Both the position numbers and the translations under genes were made by a program. The notes beneath the pieces are model-generated. The model made no database searches, was not told the origin of the DNA, and was given only the letters and a program-made list of their open reading frames with translations. From positions 1-64,000 of the forward strand of contig JAJDCR010000153.1 in NCBI GenBank assembly GCA_029260735.1: 64,000 nucleotides of DNA, written 5' to 3'. Below are positions 1-8,199 of this stretch, piece by piece. The first letter of the stretch is position 1, and each line of letters begins with the position of its first letter. Source of the stretch: Planctomycetota bacterium. GTDB taxonomy: Bacteria; Planctomycetota; Uabimicrobiia; Uabimicrobiales; Uabimicrobiaceae.

Positions 1-10
1 CACATCCCCT

Positions 11-70
11 GCTCGGCAGGAGCCTCGCCCTCCAGGGAACATGGTGCTTAGAACGGTTTTTGATAATCTT
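11..70 (+). repeat. Dispersed repeat, left copy
   Basis: This stretch closely resembles 63361-63420 at the other end of the window. Shared blocks in the same order are CGGCAGGAGCC, GCCCTCC, GTGCTTAGAA, GGTTTT and GATAA, with small changes between them. In both places it lies in noncoding DNA. The bases just before it (CACATCCCC) also have counterparts near the right copy. It is therefore a multi-copy intergenic sequence of unknown nature; no coding frame is visible. Confidence 0.75.
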
Positions 71-229
71 TTATTTTATTGGATAAAAAGTTTTTTTCGA
101 CCTGTACCTAAGGGTTTTTCTCCTTTCCAATTATTTACAACCATACCCTAAGAGAAAAAAAATAATTTTTCCTCTTGCCAAGAGTTTGGTTTTCTGATAA
201 AATTGAAAGGATAAACATTTAGTTTTGAT

Positions 230-264
230 CCCAGAGTTATTCCAAATAACTTCTGGGTTTTTTT
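230..264 (+). terminator. Rho-independent terminator without an upstream gene in the window
   Basis: CCCAGAGTTATT and AATAACTTCTGGG form a stem around a very short loop, with one unpaired base, and seven T follow on the plus strand. The polarity fits a plus-strand transcript, but no plus-strand gene lies between position 1 and here. It may end a transcript that enters from outside the window or a small RNA covering the repeat at 11-70. Confidence 0.7.
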
Positions 265-267
265 GTG

Positions 268-651
268 TCAAAATTGGGAGTTCTCTTTGCTGGATGGCTC
301 CCAGTTTTCTTTTCTCCACTTCTCTAGTCTCCTTGTAAAAATGCCTTTGCAGATCACGCCAACAAAAGCACAGACAAAACAAATGATCCCCAAAAAGAAG
401 AACTCTTCGTAATTGTGAGTGGCCGGGTTAATCATATTTGTATTAGGTTTTCTCCAAACAATCGCGTTTGCATTAGGTTTTTCCCGGGCAATAGCATTTG
501 CATCGAAGAAAATTGGTGTCTGGCACGAATGGTAGAAGAGCCGAAGGTGATTAATACTGCCATGTTTTCTAGCTGATCTTTTTATTTGTCTTTGACTTAC
601 GGTTTTGTTGCTGTGTCGTGAGTTGCCCTCTCTTAATTTTCCTCTAGACAA
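268..651 (-). pseudogene. Recombinase tail fragment with 10-residue repeats and a membrane segment
   Basis: This frame opens one base out of phase with the recombinase fragment at 644-1441. Its first part, QIKRSARKHGSINHLRL followed by YHSCQT, resembles the region of tyrosine recombinases leading into the HxxR box (usual form LRLHDLRHS-AT), so I read it as the frameshifted continuation of that gene. After about residue 48 the frame runs into two and a bit copies of a 30-bp DNA repeat, which add peptide units like NAIAREKPNA. The last part has a hydrophobic segment (FFLGIICFVCAFVGVICKGIF) and a charged tail. No catalytic tyrosine is present. The membrane-segment tail could be a separate small gene, but it has no clear start signal. 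Confidence 0.45.
436..505. repeat. 30-bp tandem repeat, two full copies and a partial third
   Basis: Copies start at 436 (ATTTGTATTAGGTTTTCTCC...), 466 (GTTTGCATTAGGTTTTTCCC...) and 496 (ATTTGCAT, partial). The period is exactly 30 bp, so the repeat can be read through as a 10-residue peptide unit. Related copies lie at 1958-1997 (plus) and 1503-1518 (minus). There are no unique spacers of the kind seen in a CRISPR array. Confidence 0.75.
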
Positions 652-1441
652 ACTTAACTAAGTCATCTTTCGCTTTCTCCTGACACCGTGCTTTTAGAAT
701 CTCCAGTGTTTTTGGCTGGATCGGGATGATCCGCGAATATCGCTTCTTGGTATTTTCGGCATTGAGTTTGATGATTTTCTTTTCCAAGTCAACATTGCAA
801 ACCCGAAGCGATGTTAGTTCATTGCGTCTCATCCCTGTGCCTAGGTAAACTGCTACCATATCTTTTAGCTTCTTGTTCTTCTTTTCTAGTAAGTCAAGAA
901 GACGGGCAACTTCTTTTTCGTTTAGGTATCGTACTTCTTTTTCTTGGATGGAGTAAAGAGGCAGATGAACGAAGGGGTTTGCTTTTATTTCGCCAAAGCG
1001 AACGAGGAACTTAAAGACTCGGCGGATGAAGGTTAGGTCGTCGTTTATGGTTCTGGGGGAAATGAAGGTGCCGCTGGGGGCTGTTTGCTGCTCTCTCCAG
1101 GCTTGGTATTTTAGAGGTACGTTGGGGGAGAGGTCGTGGAATTTTTCTAGGTGGTTTTCTTGGCAAAATTGGCTCCAGCATCTTGCCCGTCTATTTTCTC
1201 TGATGACATATTCATTGGATTTTCCTTTTAGGTTGTGGAGGTAAATTTGTAGGAGTTGCTCTATTTTTTTTTCTTGGTCGGGGTTGGCCAAACCTACGGA
1301 CATCTTTTCCGCTTCGTACTTTTTTTGGGACTCCCAAATCTCGGCAAACTTCTTTTCTCGAAACCCTCGCTTTCTGTACCTTTTTCCTCGAACCATGACG
1401 CTCGCTGTCCATGTTTTTCGTTTCTTGTCGTAGATTGCCAT
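644..1441 (-). pseudogene. Tyrosine recombinase/phage-type integrase, broken
   Basis: The best start is the ATG at 1441, preceded by AAAGGAAAAGAT; the frame also extends further upstream without a ribosome site. The product begins MAIYDKKRKTWTASVMVRGK, a three-stranded N-terminal arm-binding type segment, followed by a SAM-like core-binding domain and the start of the catalytic domain. The first catalytic arginine is visible in LGTGMRRNELTSLR and the beta-hairpin lysine region in NTKKRYSRIIPI. The frame stops before the HxxR box and the catalytic tyrosine; the next 40 or so residues appear in another frame at 504-651. The family is normally 300-400 residues with R-K-H-R-H/W-Y, so this copy is frameshifted and truncated and should be inactive. 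It probably marks an old mobile-element insertion. Confidence 0.8.
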
Positions 1442-1495
1442 ATCTTTTCCTTTGATAGTTTGTTGTTGATCTCTCAGGCCAATATCTAATGTCAC

Positions 1496-2123
1496 TCATA
1501 ATAAAACCTAACGCAAACACGACTAATAGCACTATGACCGGGCGTAAATGATATTTGCATTGAAATGACACTGACCCAACTTTGATGGGCGATGGGTATC
1601 CCGGCAGGGATGTAATATGTAAGGCCCGGATAACATCCGGGTGTCCTACGCCTAATAAAAACTGGCGTAATAATATCCATGCTCCAATAAAATACGGTGG
1701 CATTGATTCCACAAAAATGACGAAAGCCAAAATAATGACCCCAGGCAAACATTGAAAATTAAACGTTTATGGGGTATGATTCATATGTTATGATTTTATG
1801 GTTCATATATTGATATCCAATGAAAATAAAGACTTAAGTCAGGTTTAACATAAGCTACAAAATTCCACCCAAACAAAAAACATACCCCAGAGAGCTGCCG
1901 CTGCCGGATACCAATTGTCCGCCAAAGTTAGGTTGTAATCGGTTGAAAGCAAATGTCATTTGCATTAGGTTTTCTCTCGGTCATCGCGTTTATAATGAAA
2001 ATCGTGAGGCAAATATGAGGCAAAATTATGCCGAAAAATGACCAAAAATAGCAATTCCTAAGTTTTCCTTTCCCGAGTAGTTGATTTTGAAAATCCTATA
2101 TTTATTAGTATTCAGAGAACCAA
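1496..2123. other. Noncoding region upstream of dinB with repeat remnants
   Basis: I see no convincing gene here. It holds a minus-strand copy of the 30-bp repeat core (1503-1518), a plus-strand copy (1958-1997), and a patch near 1590-1660 richer in G and C than its surroundings, with a perfect 7-bp inverted repeat CCCGGAT-AAC-ATCCGGG at 1625-1641. Two overlapping minus frames across this patch are open, but they read like translated repeat DNA. No clear promoter or ribosome site for dinB is visible beyond a weak AGAGAA before its ATG. Confidence 0.6.
1958..1997 (+). repeat. 30-bp repeat, distal copy
   Basis: ATTTGCATTAGGTTTTCTCT begins a 30-bp unit that ends in CATCGC and is followed by GTTTATAATG, the start of a decayed second unit. 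The spacing matches the tandem copies at 436-505. Confidence 0.7.
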
Positions 2124-3230
2124 ATGAAAAAGATAATCCATATTGATATGGACATGTTTTATGCGGCAGTCGAAATGCGGGATGATCCTGGGCTTCGGGG
2201 GAAACCTTTAGTCGTGGGGGGGAAACCTGATTCTCGGGGAGTGGTTTGTGCGGCAAACTACGAGGCTCGTAAATATGGTATTCATTCGGCTATGTCTTGT
2301 GCTGTGGCTTATCGGAAATGTCCGTTTTGTCTTTTTATTCCTCCTCATTTTGATAAATACCGCAAGGTTTCTCAGGAGATTCGGGAAATATTTTATTCTT
2401 TCACTGATTTGGTTGAGCCACTTTCTTTGGATGAGGCTTATTTGGATGTAACGGAGAATAAGGTGGGGGAGGGAAGTGCTACTTTGATTGCTCGGGCGAT
2501 TAAGAGGATGATTTATGAAAAAACTGGGTTGACGGCGTCGGCGGGGGTTGCTCCGAATAAGTTTATTGCTAAAATTGCTTCGGACTATAAAAAACCTGAT
2601 GGGCTTTGGGTTGTTGCTCCTTCTCAGGTACTTTCCTTTATTAGAGGGTTAGCTGTTGTGCGAGTGCCTGGGATTGGTAAGGTAATGAACGAAAAACTTC
2701 AGGGTATGGGCATTGCAAAAATTAGCGATCTTTCGGAAAAATCTTTATCTTTTCTTTTACAAGAGTTTGGAAAAACGGGTAGTTATTTGTACAATATTGC
2801 TCAAGGAATTGATGAAAGAGAGGTTAAACCTCACCGGGAGCGACAGTCTTATGGGCGAGAGACTACCTTTGAGCGAGATATCGAATCCAAAGAAGAGGTT
2901 CTTCATTTTTTAGAAAAATGTTCTCGGCGGGTTTTTCAAGAACTTACTGATATTCATCGTCAGGCCAAAACGGTAACTCTAAAGATTAAATATTATGATT
3001 TTCAGACAATGACAAGACGGGTGACGGCAAAGAGTTTTTTTTCTTCGGCAGAAGAGATTTTTCATCATATTCAAGAACTCTTGGAAAAAACGGAAGTGGG
3101 AGAGAAACCTATTCGTTTGGCGGGTGTCTCTCTTTCAGGATTTCCTTCCGGAAAAGAAAAATATGAACAACTAGAGTTTTGTTTTGATGATGAGAACTTT
3201 GAATTTTACAGTTACTGTAAGGAAGAATAG
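2124..3230 (+). CDS. dinB: DNA polymerase IV (Y-family translesion polymerase)
   Basis: The 368-residue product has the Y-family signature: IHIDMDMFYAAVE at the N-terminus with metal-binding D8, and SLDEAYLDV with D103 and E104, which are at the same positions as in the E. coli enzyme. A helix-hairpin-helix type segment (VRVPGIGKVMNEKLQGMG) and a C-terminal little-finger domain follow. It should carry out error-prone bypass synthesis at stalled forks. Length is slightly above the usual 350. The ATG at 2124 has only a weak ribosome site. The next gene starts directly after the stop codon, so the two are probably translated together. I see no obvious LexA box upstream. Confidence 0.95.
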   Translation: MKKIIHIDMDMFYAAVEMRDDPGLRGKPLVVGGKPDSRGVVCAANYEARKYGIHSAMSCAVAYRKCPFCLFIPPHFDKYRKVSQEIREIFYSFTDLVEPLSLDEAYLDVTENKVGEGSATLIARAIKRMIYEKTGLTASAGVAPNKFIAKIASDYKKPDGLWVVAPSQVLSFIRGLAVVRVPGIGKVMNEKLQGMGIAKISDLSEKSLSFLLQEFGKTGSYLYNIAQGIDEREVKPHRERQSYGRETTFERDIESKEEVLHFLEKCSRRVFQELTDIHRQAKTVTLKIKYYDFQTMTRRVTAKSFFSSAEEIFHHIQELLEKTEVGEKPIRLAGVSLSGFPSGKEKYEQLEFCFDDENFEFYSYCKEE

Positions 3231-5591
3231 ATGACAGGAAAGCATGTCCAGGAAATTTCTTTAAAAGATCTTTTTGCTACATTAATTAGCGTTAATGCTG
3301 CTGTTAATTCTGTGGCCGGGATAAATTCTTGGAGAATTTCTACAGGAAAAATTCGTTTGCAGTACTTTGACGAAGAGCTGGCTCAAGAAATCCCTTATGC
3401 TCCGAGTAAAGATGTGGGCAATAATAAGTCAGTATGGTCGCAATTGCATTTTGGCATTCTTTTTCCTGTTTTAAAAAAAATTGGACAAATGGCGAGCCCA
3501 TCCGTGTTAGAGAAAATAGTCTTTTCGGAAGAGGAGGCTCGGAAATATTTTCGCTTTTTAGATGATTTACGCCAACACTTGGATGCTCATCGAAAGTACA
3601 TAGAATTATTAAATGCTATTGTTTCTGAGCTTTCACTCGAGTCTAGAGAATTGCCTAAAGATTTAGCAAAGATGAGTAAATATACGGGAAGTGTGGATTG
3701 TTTTTTGACGGGAATGATTTTTCATTTGCCTGAGTTTCCGGTGGCTTTATGCGAGGGCTTACATGGGCTACAGCGTAAGGATAACAAAGAGAGCCATTTG
3801 ATGTTATGGAAATCATGGTTAGGTTGTTTGCCCTCAGATATAAAAGACCTTCATCCTTGCCTGAAAGACCTTCTGAAAGCCGCGAGACGCAATGATATTC
3901 TTGGACGAATTATTCAAAGCTACTATGCTGATGTTTATGGGTATTCTTATGAGGAGTTAGGCATTCCTTTTCAAGCTCATATTTATTACATGGAAAAAAG
4001 TGTTAGTAAACATGAGCTTGATGTGAGTAGAGTGCCTACTTTACATCAACGTACTTTGGAGTATTTTTGCGGAGAGCTTTCCTCCTGTCCAATTTCTCCT
4101 TTAGGAGATGTTACCTCTGCTGAGATGATTTCACTGTATAGTTCATGGTATCGTTCTCCTAGAGTAGTAGAGATGGTGACGGCTAGCTTTGCAGGTGCTG
4201 CAGAAGAATCGGCAGAGCGGATTGTTCAATTAATGGAAGATATTTACAAGCTTTCAGAGGGGCAACTGGATTTGCGAAAAGTGACCTTTACGACAAACCA
4301 CTTACGCAGTGATGATTTGCTACGACGCCTGGGACGCTTAACTATGATAATGGATGTTCTTGCGGGAGGCTTAGGTAGTCACTTGTCAGGAGAAGGGTTG
4401 CGGAATTTGGCCACAAAGATTTGGTCGTCTGAGGCTCGAATGAAAATGTGGGGGCAGAGTAACCAGTATTTTCCGGGAGAATGGCAAGCTTTTCCAGAGT
4501 TTTGTCGAGACATCGCGGCTTTGGTGTATGCAGCAGCTTTGTACTTAGAAGATTGCCAAGAAAAAAGTGGTTTCAAAGAAGATGGCGGAAAATATGTAGC
4601 TGAAAAAGGGCGCTCAGGGGTTCTAAAAGATCTTGCGAGTCTTATTAAGGGGAGTTCCCATTATGAGGAAATAAGGCGATTACTAAGAGAGCACCGGGAA
4701 ACACTTCTCTCTTCTGATGGCAGTACTCTGAATGTACCTGTTTTACAAACAATTTCGATGTCTTTTGGATTATGTAAGCCTCAGCCAATTGCTATCCCTC
4801 TAGCCGAGATATTACGTGGTTTACCTCGGTTAGTATATAGAGATAATGTATTGCGAATTCAGTACCAAGAGGGAGAAGATCAAGGAGCTTGGGAAATCAG
4901 AATACCTTCTTCTTCTGAGGAAAGTCCTAGAGTACGATGCTTTGAACAGAATGTCGAGCAGGATAAAATCCCTTATCCCGATGGCTATGAGCTACTTTGG
5001 TCAGATGGAGCTAAAATTCTTCTTCCTAAAATTGGGCGGGAGAGCTATGATCTTTGCGGGCAAAGTGAAAGTGCCCATGCCGGAGAAGTTATTGGATATG
5101 GCTGTTCTGTTTTTCATTCAACATTGCAGTTAGTGCAGCTTATTGCTGCTCTTCTGGGAGGAAAAAAGAAGGTTTTAGAAGAGATTCGAGCGCATTTTTT
5201 TTCTCTCAATGCTCAGTTCCATCATCGTTATTATTTAGCAAAATATCAATCTGCTCAAATTCTGGAAGCCGTTGGAGAGCGGAGAAAACTTAGTTATCTT
5301 CAGTGGATTAGTCATCACTTCAAAACTTCTTCTTTACTAAACGGCGAGGAGTATGCTCATACTCAAGCCTTCTTAGCTTCTGTAGAAAATGATAAAGATG
5401 CTAACTTCTCTTTTTACAGTAAACGTTTGGCTTGTCTTGCTATACGTAATCCTAAGCTTTATCCTTGTTGTTCTAAAACCCGTCGTAAACTCTCGCCTCG
5501 GGCTAGCTTCTACGATGGGCGAGAAGTTATATTAACTTCTAAATGCGTGGTCGAATTGCCTTCTTTTTTCTCTAGCTTCTTGGCAAAATAA
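3231..5591 (+). CDS. Unknown 786-residue protein coupled to dinB
   Basis: I do not recognise this protein. Its ATG abuts the dinB TAG stop with no gap, and AAGGAAG inside the dinB end serves as a strong ribosome site, so it is almost certainly cotranslated with dinB. It has no signal peptide and no membrane segment; the composition is mostly helical with many charged residues. A tryptophan- and tyrosine-rich part lies around residues 230-310. Around residues 530-600 there is a more beta-like region (LPRLVYRDNVLRIQYQ, WEIRIP). The C-terminus is basic and contains clustered cysteines (NPKLYPCCSKTRRK). Position suggests a DNA-damage or DNA-metabolism link, but that is only inferred from the neighbour. 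Confidence 0.85.
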   Translation: MTGKHVQEISLKDLFATLISVNAAVNSVAGINSWRISTGKIRLQYFDEELAQEIPYAPSKDVGNNKSVWSQLHFGILFPVLKKIGQMASPSVLEKIVFSEEEARKYFRFLDDLRQHLDAHRKYIELLNAIVSELSLESRELPKDLAKMSKYTGSVDCFLTGMIFHLPEFPVALCEGLHGLQRKDNKESHLMLWKSWLGCLPSDIKDLHPCLKDLLKAARRNDILGRIIQSYYADVYGYSYEELGIPFQAHIYYMEKSVSKHELDVSRVPTLHQRTLEYFCGELSSCPISPLGDVTSAEMISLYSSWYRSPRVVEMVTASFAGAAEESAERIVQLMEDIYKLSEGQLDLRKVTFTTNHLRSDDLLRRLGRLTMIMDVLAGGLGSHLSGEGLRNLATKIWSSEARMKMWGQSNQYFPGEWQAFPEFCRDIAALVYAAALYLEDCQEKSGFKEDGGKYVAEKGRSGVLKDLASLIKGSSHYEEIRRLLREHRETLLSSDGSTLNVPVLQTISMSFGLCKPQPIAIPLAEILRGLPRLVYRDNVLRIQYQEGEDQGAWEIRIPSSSEESPRVRCFEQNVEQDKIPYPDGYELLWSDGAKILLPKIGRESYDLCGQSESAHAGEVIGYGCSVFHSTLQLVQLIAALLGGKKKVLEEIRAHFFSLNAQFHHRYYLAKYQSAQILEAVGERRKLSYLQWISHHFKTSSLLNGEEYAHTQAFLASVENDKDANFSFYSKRLACLAIRNPKLYPCCSKTRRKLSPRASFYDGREVILTSKCVVELPSFFSSFLAK

Positions 5592-5617
5592 TTTGACCTA
5601 TTTTTTTATCTTAGCTT

Positions 5618-7711
5618 TTAGCTCTTGTTATAAGCGCGATTAGCTTGTTGCTTAGCATCTTCTATAGATAACTTGAATTGTTTTTCTGGGATATTTCCCA
5701 TAGGTTCAAAAAGGAAATCTCCTTCATATTGAAGAAAAAAATTACATATATCACTACCCGTAGAGGATTGGTAATTGACGATAAAGCCCTTTTCTAAGTA
5801 AGTATATGTTTTTTCATCTTTGTTTGTTACGCTTAAACATCCTGTCTTTTTCTTGCTGGAAAGAATTTGAAGAATTTCCCATAAACTGATCTCGGAGAGG
5901 TCTCCACTAAGAATGCTCTTTGTTTCCTTGGGCATCTTTTTTATATCTCGTTTTGATGTGACTTTAGACTTTTTTGTGCTTTTTCCCAGGTTGTCAAAAT
6001 TTATGGGTAAAGGAGCAGATAAGGGTTTTCTTTGTTTTTCTATATCTACATCTATATCTACATCTACATTTTCTTTGGAAGGGATGATGGGAAGTTTTGC
6101 TCTTTTTCGATTCTCCAGAGGATGAGTTTTAGTCTGTAAACTATAGTTAGTTTGCTGCATCTCTTCTATGATGAGCCGGTTTTCTTGGAGCCGTTTTTCA
6201 ATTTTAGTCACTCTTTGGGGACTGAATTTCCATTCATAATCTTGCTTTAAAATAAAGCTCAGTATTTTCTTTCCCTCCTTATCCTTATAGTAGCTTTGAA
6301 CTACTTCTCCATTTGATATTATAATTTGTCCGCACCGAGAAGCCTTGGAGTAAATATAAAAATTTCCATTCCAATAAAAACTTTGAGCGAGCTTCATGAT
6401 GGACTTTAATTTAATTTCATATACGGGAAGCGAATTCCCTCTCTTCTTTGATACTACTTTCTTCTCCCATCCCTTGTAGCTTAGTAAAGGAAGGTTTTTT
6501 GATAGTTCGGGGTCGGATAAAATATTTTTGGATAAAATCTGTAAATGAGAGTGAGGAAACTCTTCTTTTAGAAAGCTGAGAAAGGCAAGAGTATGGTCTT
6601 CTAAATAATGACTATCTAGTATCACTAGACTATTGTTGTTTTGGAGATAGGATTTTAACTCAAGAATGCTGTCTACAAAATGAAAAAAACTAGGAGTTTC
6701 TAAATAAATTTCTTGAGGAGAGCTGACAATTACTATTTTATTTTCTTTTAGAATATTAGAAGTAGGGCTTTCCTTTGCGCTTTGAATAAACTTACTTTTG
6801 AGAGAGGTAATATTTTGTCTGTAGGCATCAATGTAATCGTTTGAAGTGGCAAAGACAAGGCTCTGTTTTTTTTGTAAAGCATGTATATCAAATATTAAAT
6901 CGCCATAACTTTGATAGCGCTTTTTAGGGTCTTTGTGAAGCATTTTCGCTAAAATAAAGCAACTTTCTAGGGATATTGTCGGTACAATTTTTTCAGGAGA
7001 TAAAGGAGGGGTATTTTTTTGTTTGTAGATTATCTCAAAATCGGATTTCTCTGAAAAAAGAGGTTGCTTTGTTAAAATATGATAAATGCTTGCTCCTAAA
7101 GAGTATATGTCAGAACGAAAATCTATGTTTGAGTATGAGGCTTGTTCTGGGCTAACATAGTAAGGAGAAGAAAAAAATGTTTTTTCTTGGGAAAGAGAAA
7201 TATTGATTTCATTAAGATTTTTTGTCAACTCAAAGTCACTAAGTTTGACTTTGTTTTCTTGGTCTAATAAAAAATTAGACGGCTTGATGTTACCATGAAT
7301 GATATTTTTTTTTAGAGCTTGCTGTAAAACTTGGCATATCTGTAAAACAATACTCCACACTTCTTTTTCGTTGGTGTCTAATTTTTTTGTTTCTAATGAT
7401 TTCCCTTCAACATATTCCATAATAAAATATATGAAGTTTTCTAGGAAACCTATTTGCCATATTTTGACGGTACCAAAGTGTCTAAGAGATGCGGCATGCC
7501 CCATTTTCATCATAAACTTTTTGGGACTGTATTGGTAAGGAAAAGGAATAAACTTAAGCGCTACTTTTTTTTTGGTCGCCTTATGACTAGCCAGATAAAC
7601 TTTACTTCTTTTTCCTTCTCCTATTTCCTCTAATATGTCAAATTCAGGAGGAATTTGTATCTCCATTCCCCAGAGCGAATTTTTCTCGTTAACCTCTTTG
7701 ATTCTATCCAT
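5618..7711 (-). CDS. Ser/Thr protein pseudokinase with DUF4388-like (PATAN) domains
   Basis: Residues about 25-280 form a Hanks-type kinase domain: glycine loop IGEGKRSKVY, lysine K53 in VALK, and the SPYYVSPEQ and DIYSLG motifs of subdomains VIII and IX. The catalytic loop reads HGN (139-141) instead of HRD; I checked the codon, AAC, so the catalytic aspartate is Asn. The DFG motif is DFE (159-161). This predicts loss of normal phosphotransfer. A middle part (about 325-430) looks receiver-like but has no clear phosphorylation site. Two beta-rich segments, CGQIIISNGEVVQSYYKD (about residue 455) and LSGDLSEISLWEILQILSS (about residue 610 to the end), resemble DUF4388/PATAN domains found in bacterial signalling proteins. 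No membrane segment is visible. It converges on the 786-residue gene with a 26-bp gap. Confidence 0.9.
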   Translation of the reverse strand: MDRIKEVNEKNSLWGMEIQIPPEFDILEEIGEGKRSKVYLASHKATKKKVALKFIPFPYQYSPKKFMMKMGHAASLRHFGTVKIWQIGFLENFIYFIMEYVEGKSLETKKLDTNEKEVWSIVLQICQVLQQALKKNIIHGNIKPSNFLLDQENKVKLSDFELTKNLNEINISLSQEKTFFSSPYYVSPEQASYSNIDFRSDIYSLGASIYHILTKQPLFSEKSDFEIIYKQKNTPPLSPEKIVPTISLESCFILAKMLHKDPKKRYQSYGDLIFDIHALQKKQSLVFATSNDYIDAYRQNITSLKSKFIQSAKESPTSNILKENKIVIVSSPQEIYLETPSFFHFVDSILELKSYLQNNNSLVILDSHYLEDHTLAFLSFLKEEFPHSHLQILSKNILSDPELSKNLPLLSYKGWEKKVVSKKRGNSLPVYEIKLKSIMKLAQSFYWNGNFYIYSKASRCGQIIISNGEVVQSYYKDKEGKKILSFILKQDYEWKFSPQRVTKIEKRLQENRLIIEEMQQTNYSLQTKTHPLENRKRAKLPIIPSKENVDVDIDVDIEKQRKPLSAPLPINFDNLGKSTKKSKVTSKRDIKKMPKETKSILSGDLSEISLWEILQILSSKKKTGCLSVTNKDEKTYTYLEKGFIVNYQSSTGSDICNFFLQYEGDFLFEPMGNIPEKQFKLSIEDAKQQANRAYNKS

Positions 7712-7895
7712 ATTGACACCATTAAGAAAGTTATAAGATTTAGGATATTGTTTGGAAAGTTTTTCTTTAGTCTAAATTTAATGACTAGCAGTAATATTAA
7801 CCTCTAGTTTACTTTATTAAGTATATTCGTTTTAGGGGACAAAAGACAATACATTTTTTTAAGAAATAAAATTTTATTTTTGAAGAGGGATATTT

Positions 7896-7944
7896 CTCAA
7901 GAGATTTTAGGACGACATAATCATGCGGCCTAAAACTTCTTGAG
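7896..7944. terminator. Long hairpin downstream of the small membrane peptide gene
   Basis: CTCAAGAGATTTTAGG (7896-7911) pairs with CCTAAAACTTCTTGAG (7929-7944), 14 of 16 positions matching. It starts 18 bases beyond the stop of the minus-strand peptide gene at 7963. A run of T lies on the plus-strand side only, so as a terminator it would work best on plus-strand transcripts; on the minus strand it may instead stabilise the 3' end. Confidence 0.55.
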
Positions 7945-7962
7945 GTTTTTTCTTTGAAATGT

Positions 7963-8052
7963 CTAATCTTCTTCTTCATCATAGCTGAAGAAAAAAATGA
8001 GACCAATGGCTACAAAAACAAGAGCCATCGCGATGATCAATAAAATAGACAA
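7963..8052 (-). CDS. 29-residue single-pass membrane peptide
   Basis: Reading the minus strand from a TTG at 8052 gives MSILLIIAMALVFVAIGLIF followed by FFSYDEEED and a stop. A strong ribosome site, AAAGGAG, sits six bases before the TTG. The sequence is one membrane helix with a short acidic tail, a layout common among small bacterial membrane proteins that modulate larger partners. It stands alone between the pseudokinase gene and the beta-helix gene, and is followed by a hairpin at 7896-7944. No family is recognised; the start signal and clean topology are the evidence that it is real. Confidence 0.6.
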   Translation of the reverse strand: MSILLIIAMALVFVAIGLIFFFSYDEEED

Positions 8053-8161
8053 AGTATTTCTCCTTTATTCCTTCTCTTGTAGGGAATTACAAAATAGATA
8101 ATTCTCTTTCATAGAGTTTAAAAATTTATATAATAGAGAAACTTGCTGGAGTAGTAAAGTT

Positions 8162-8192
8162 TGTATTTACAAAAAAAATTTCATTTATAATA
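8162..8192 (+). promoter_or_regulatory. Promoter with its -10 box 7 bases before an ATG
   Basis: TATAAT at 8187-8192 is a perfect -10 box; TTGTAT at 8162-8167 (19-base spacer) or TTTACA at 8167-8172 (14-base spacer) are imperfect -35 candidates. Transcription would start at about 8199-8200, on the ATG of the beta-helix gene. That gene has no ribosome site, so it may be leaderless. Confidence 0.5.
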
Positions 8193-8199
8193 ACCAACT

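Noticed and set aside
131..382. Minus-strand 83-residue frame
   Set aside because: It overlaps the terminator at 230-264 and the membrane-tail fragment, has no ribosome site and reads like translated noncoding DNA.
436..505. Possible CRISPR array from 30-bp repeats
   Set aside because: The copies are directly tandem without unique spacers, they diverge from each other, and no cas gene is present.
1212..1752. Two overlapping minus-strand frames upstream of the recombinase
   Set aside because: They overlap the recombinase start and cross repeat DNA in two frames; neither has a start signal or a recognisable domain.
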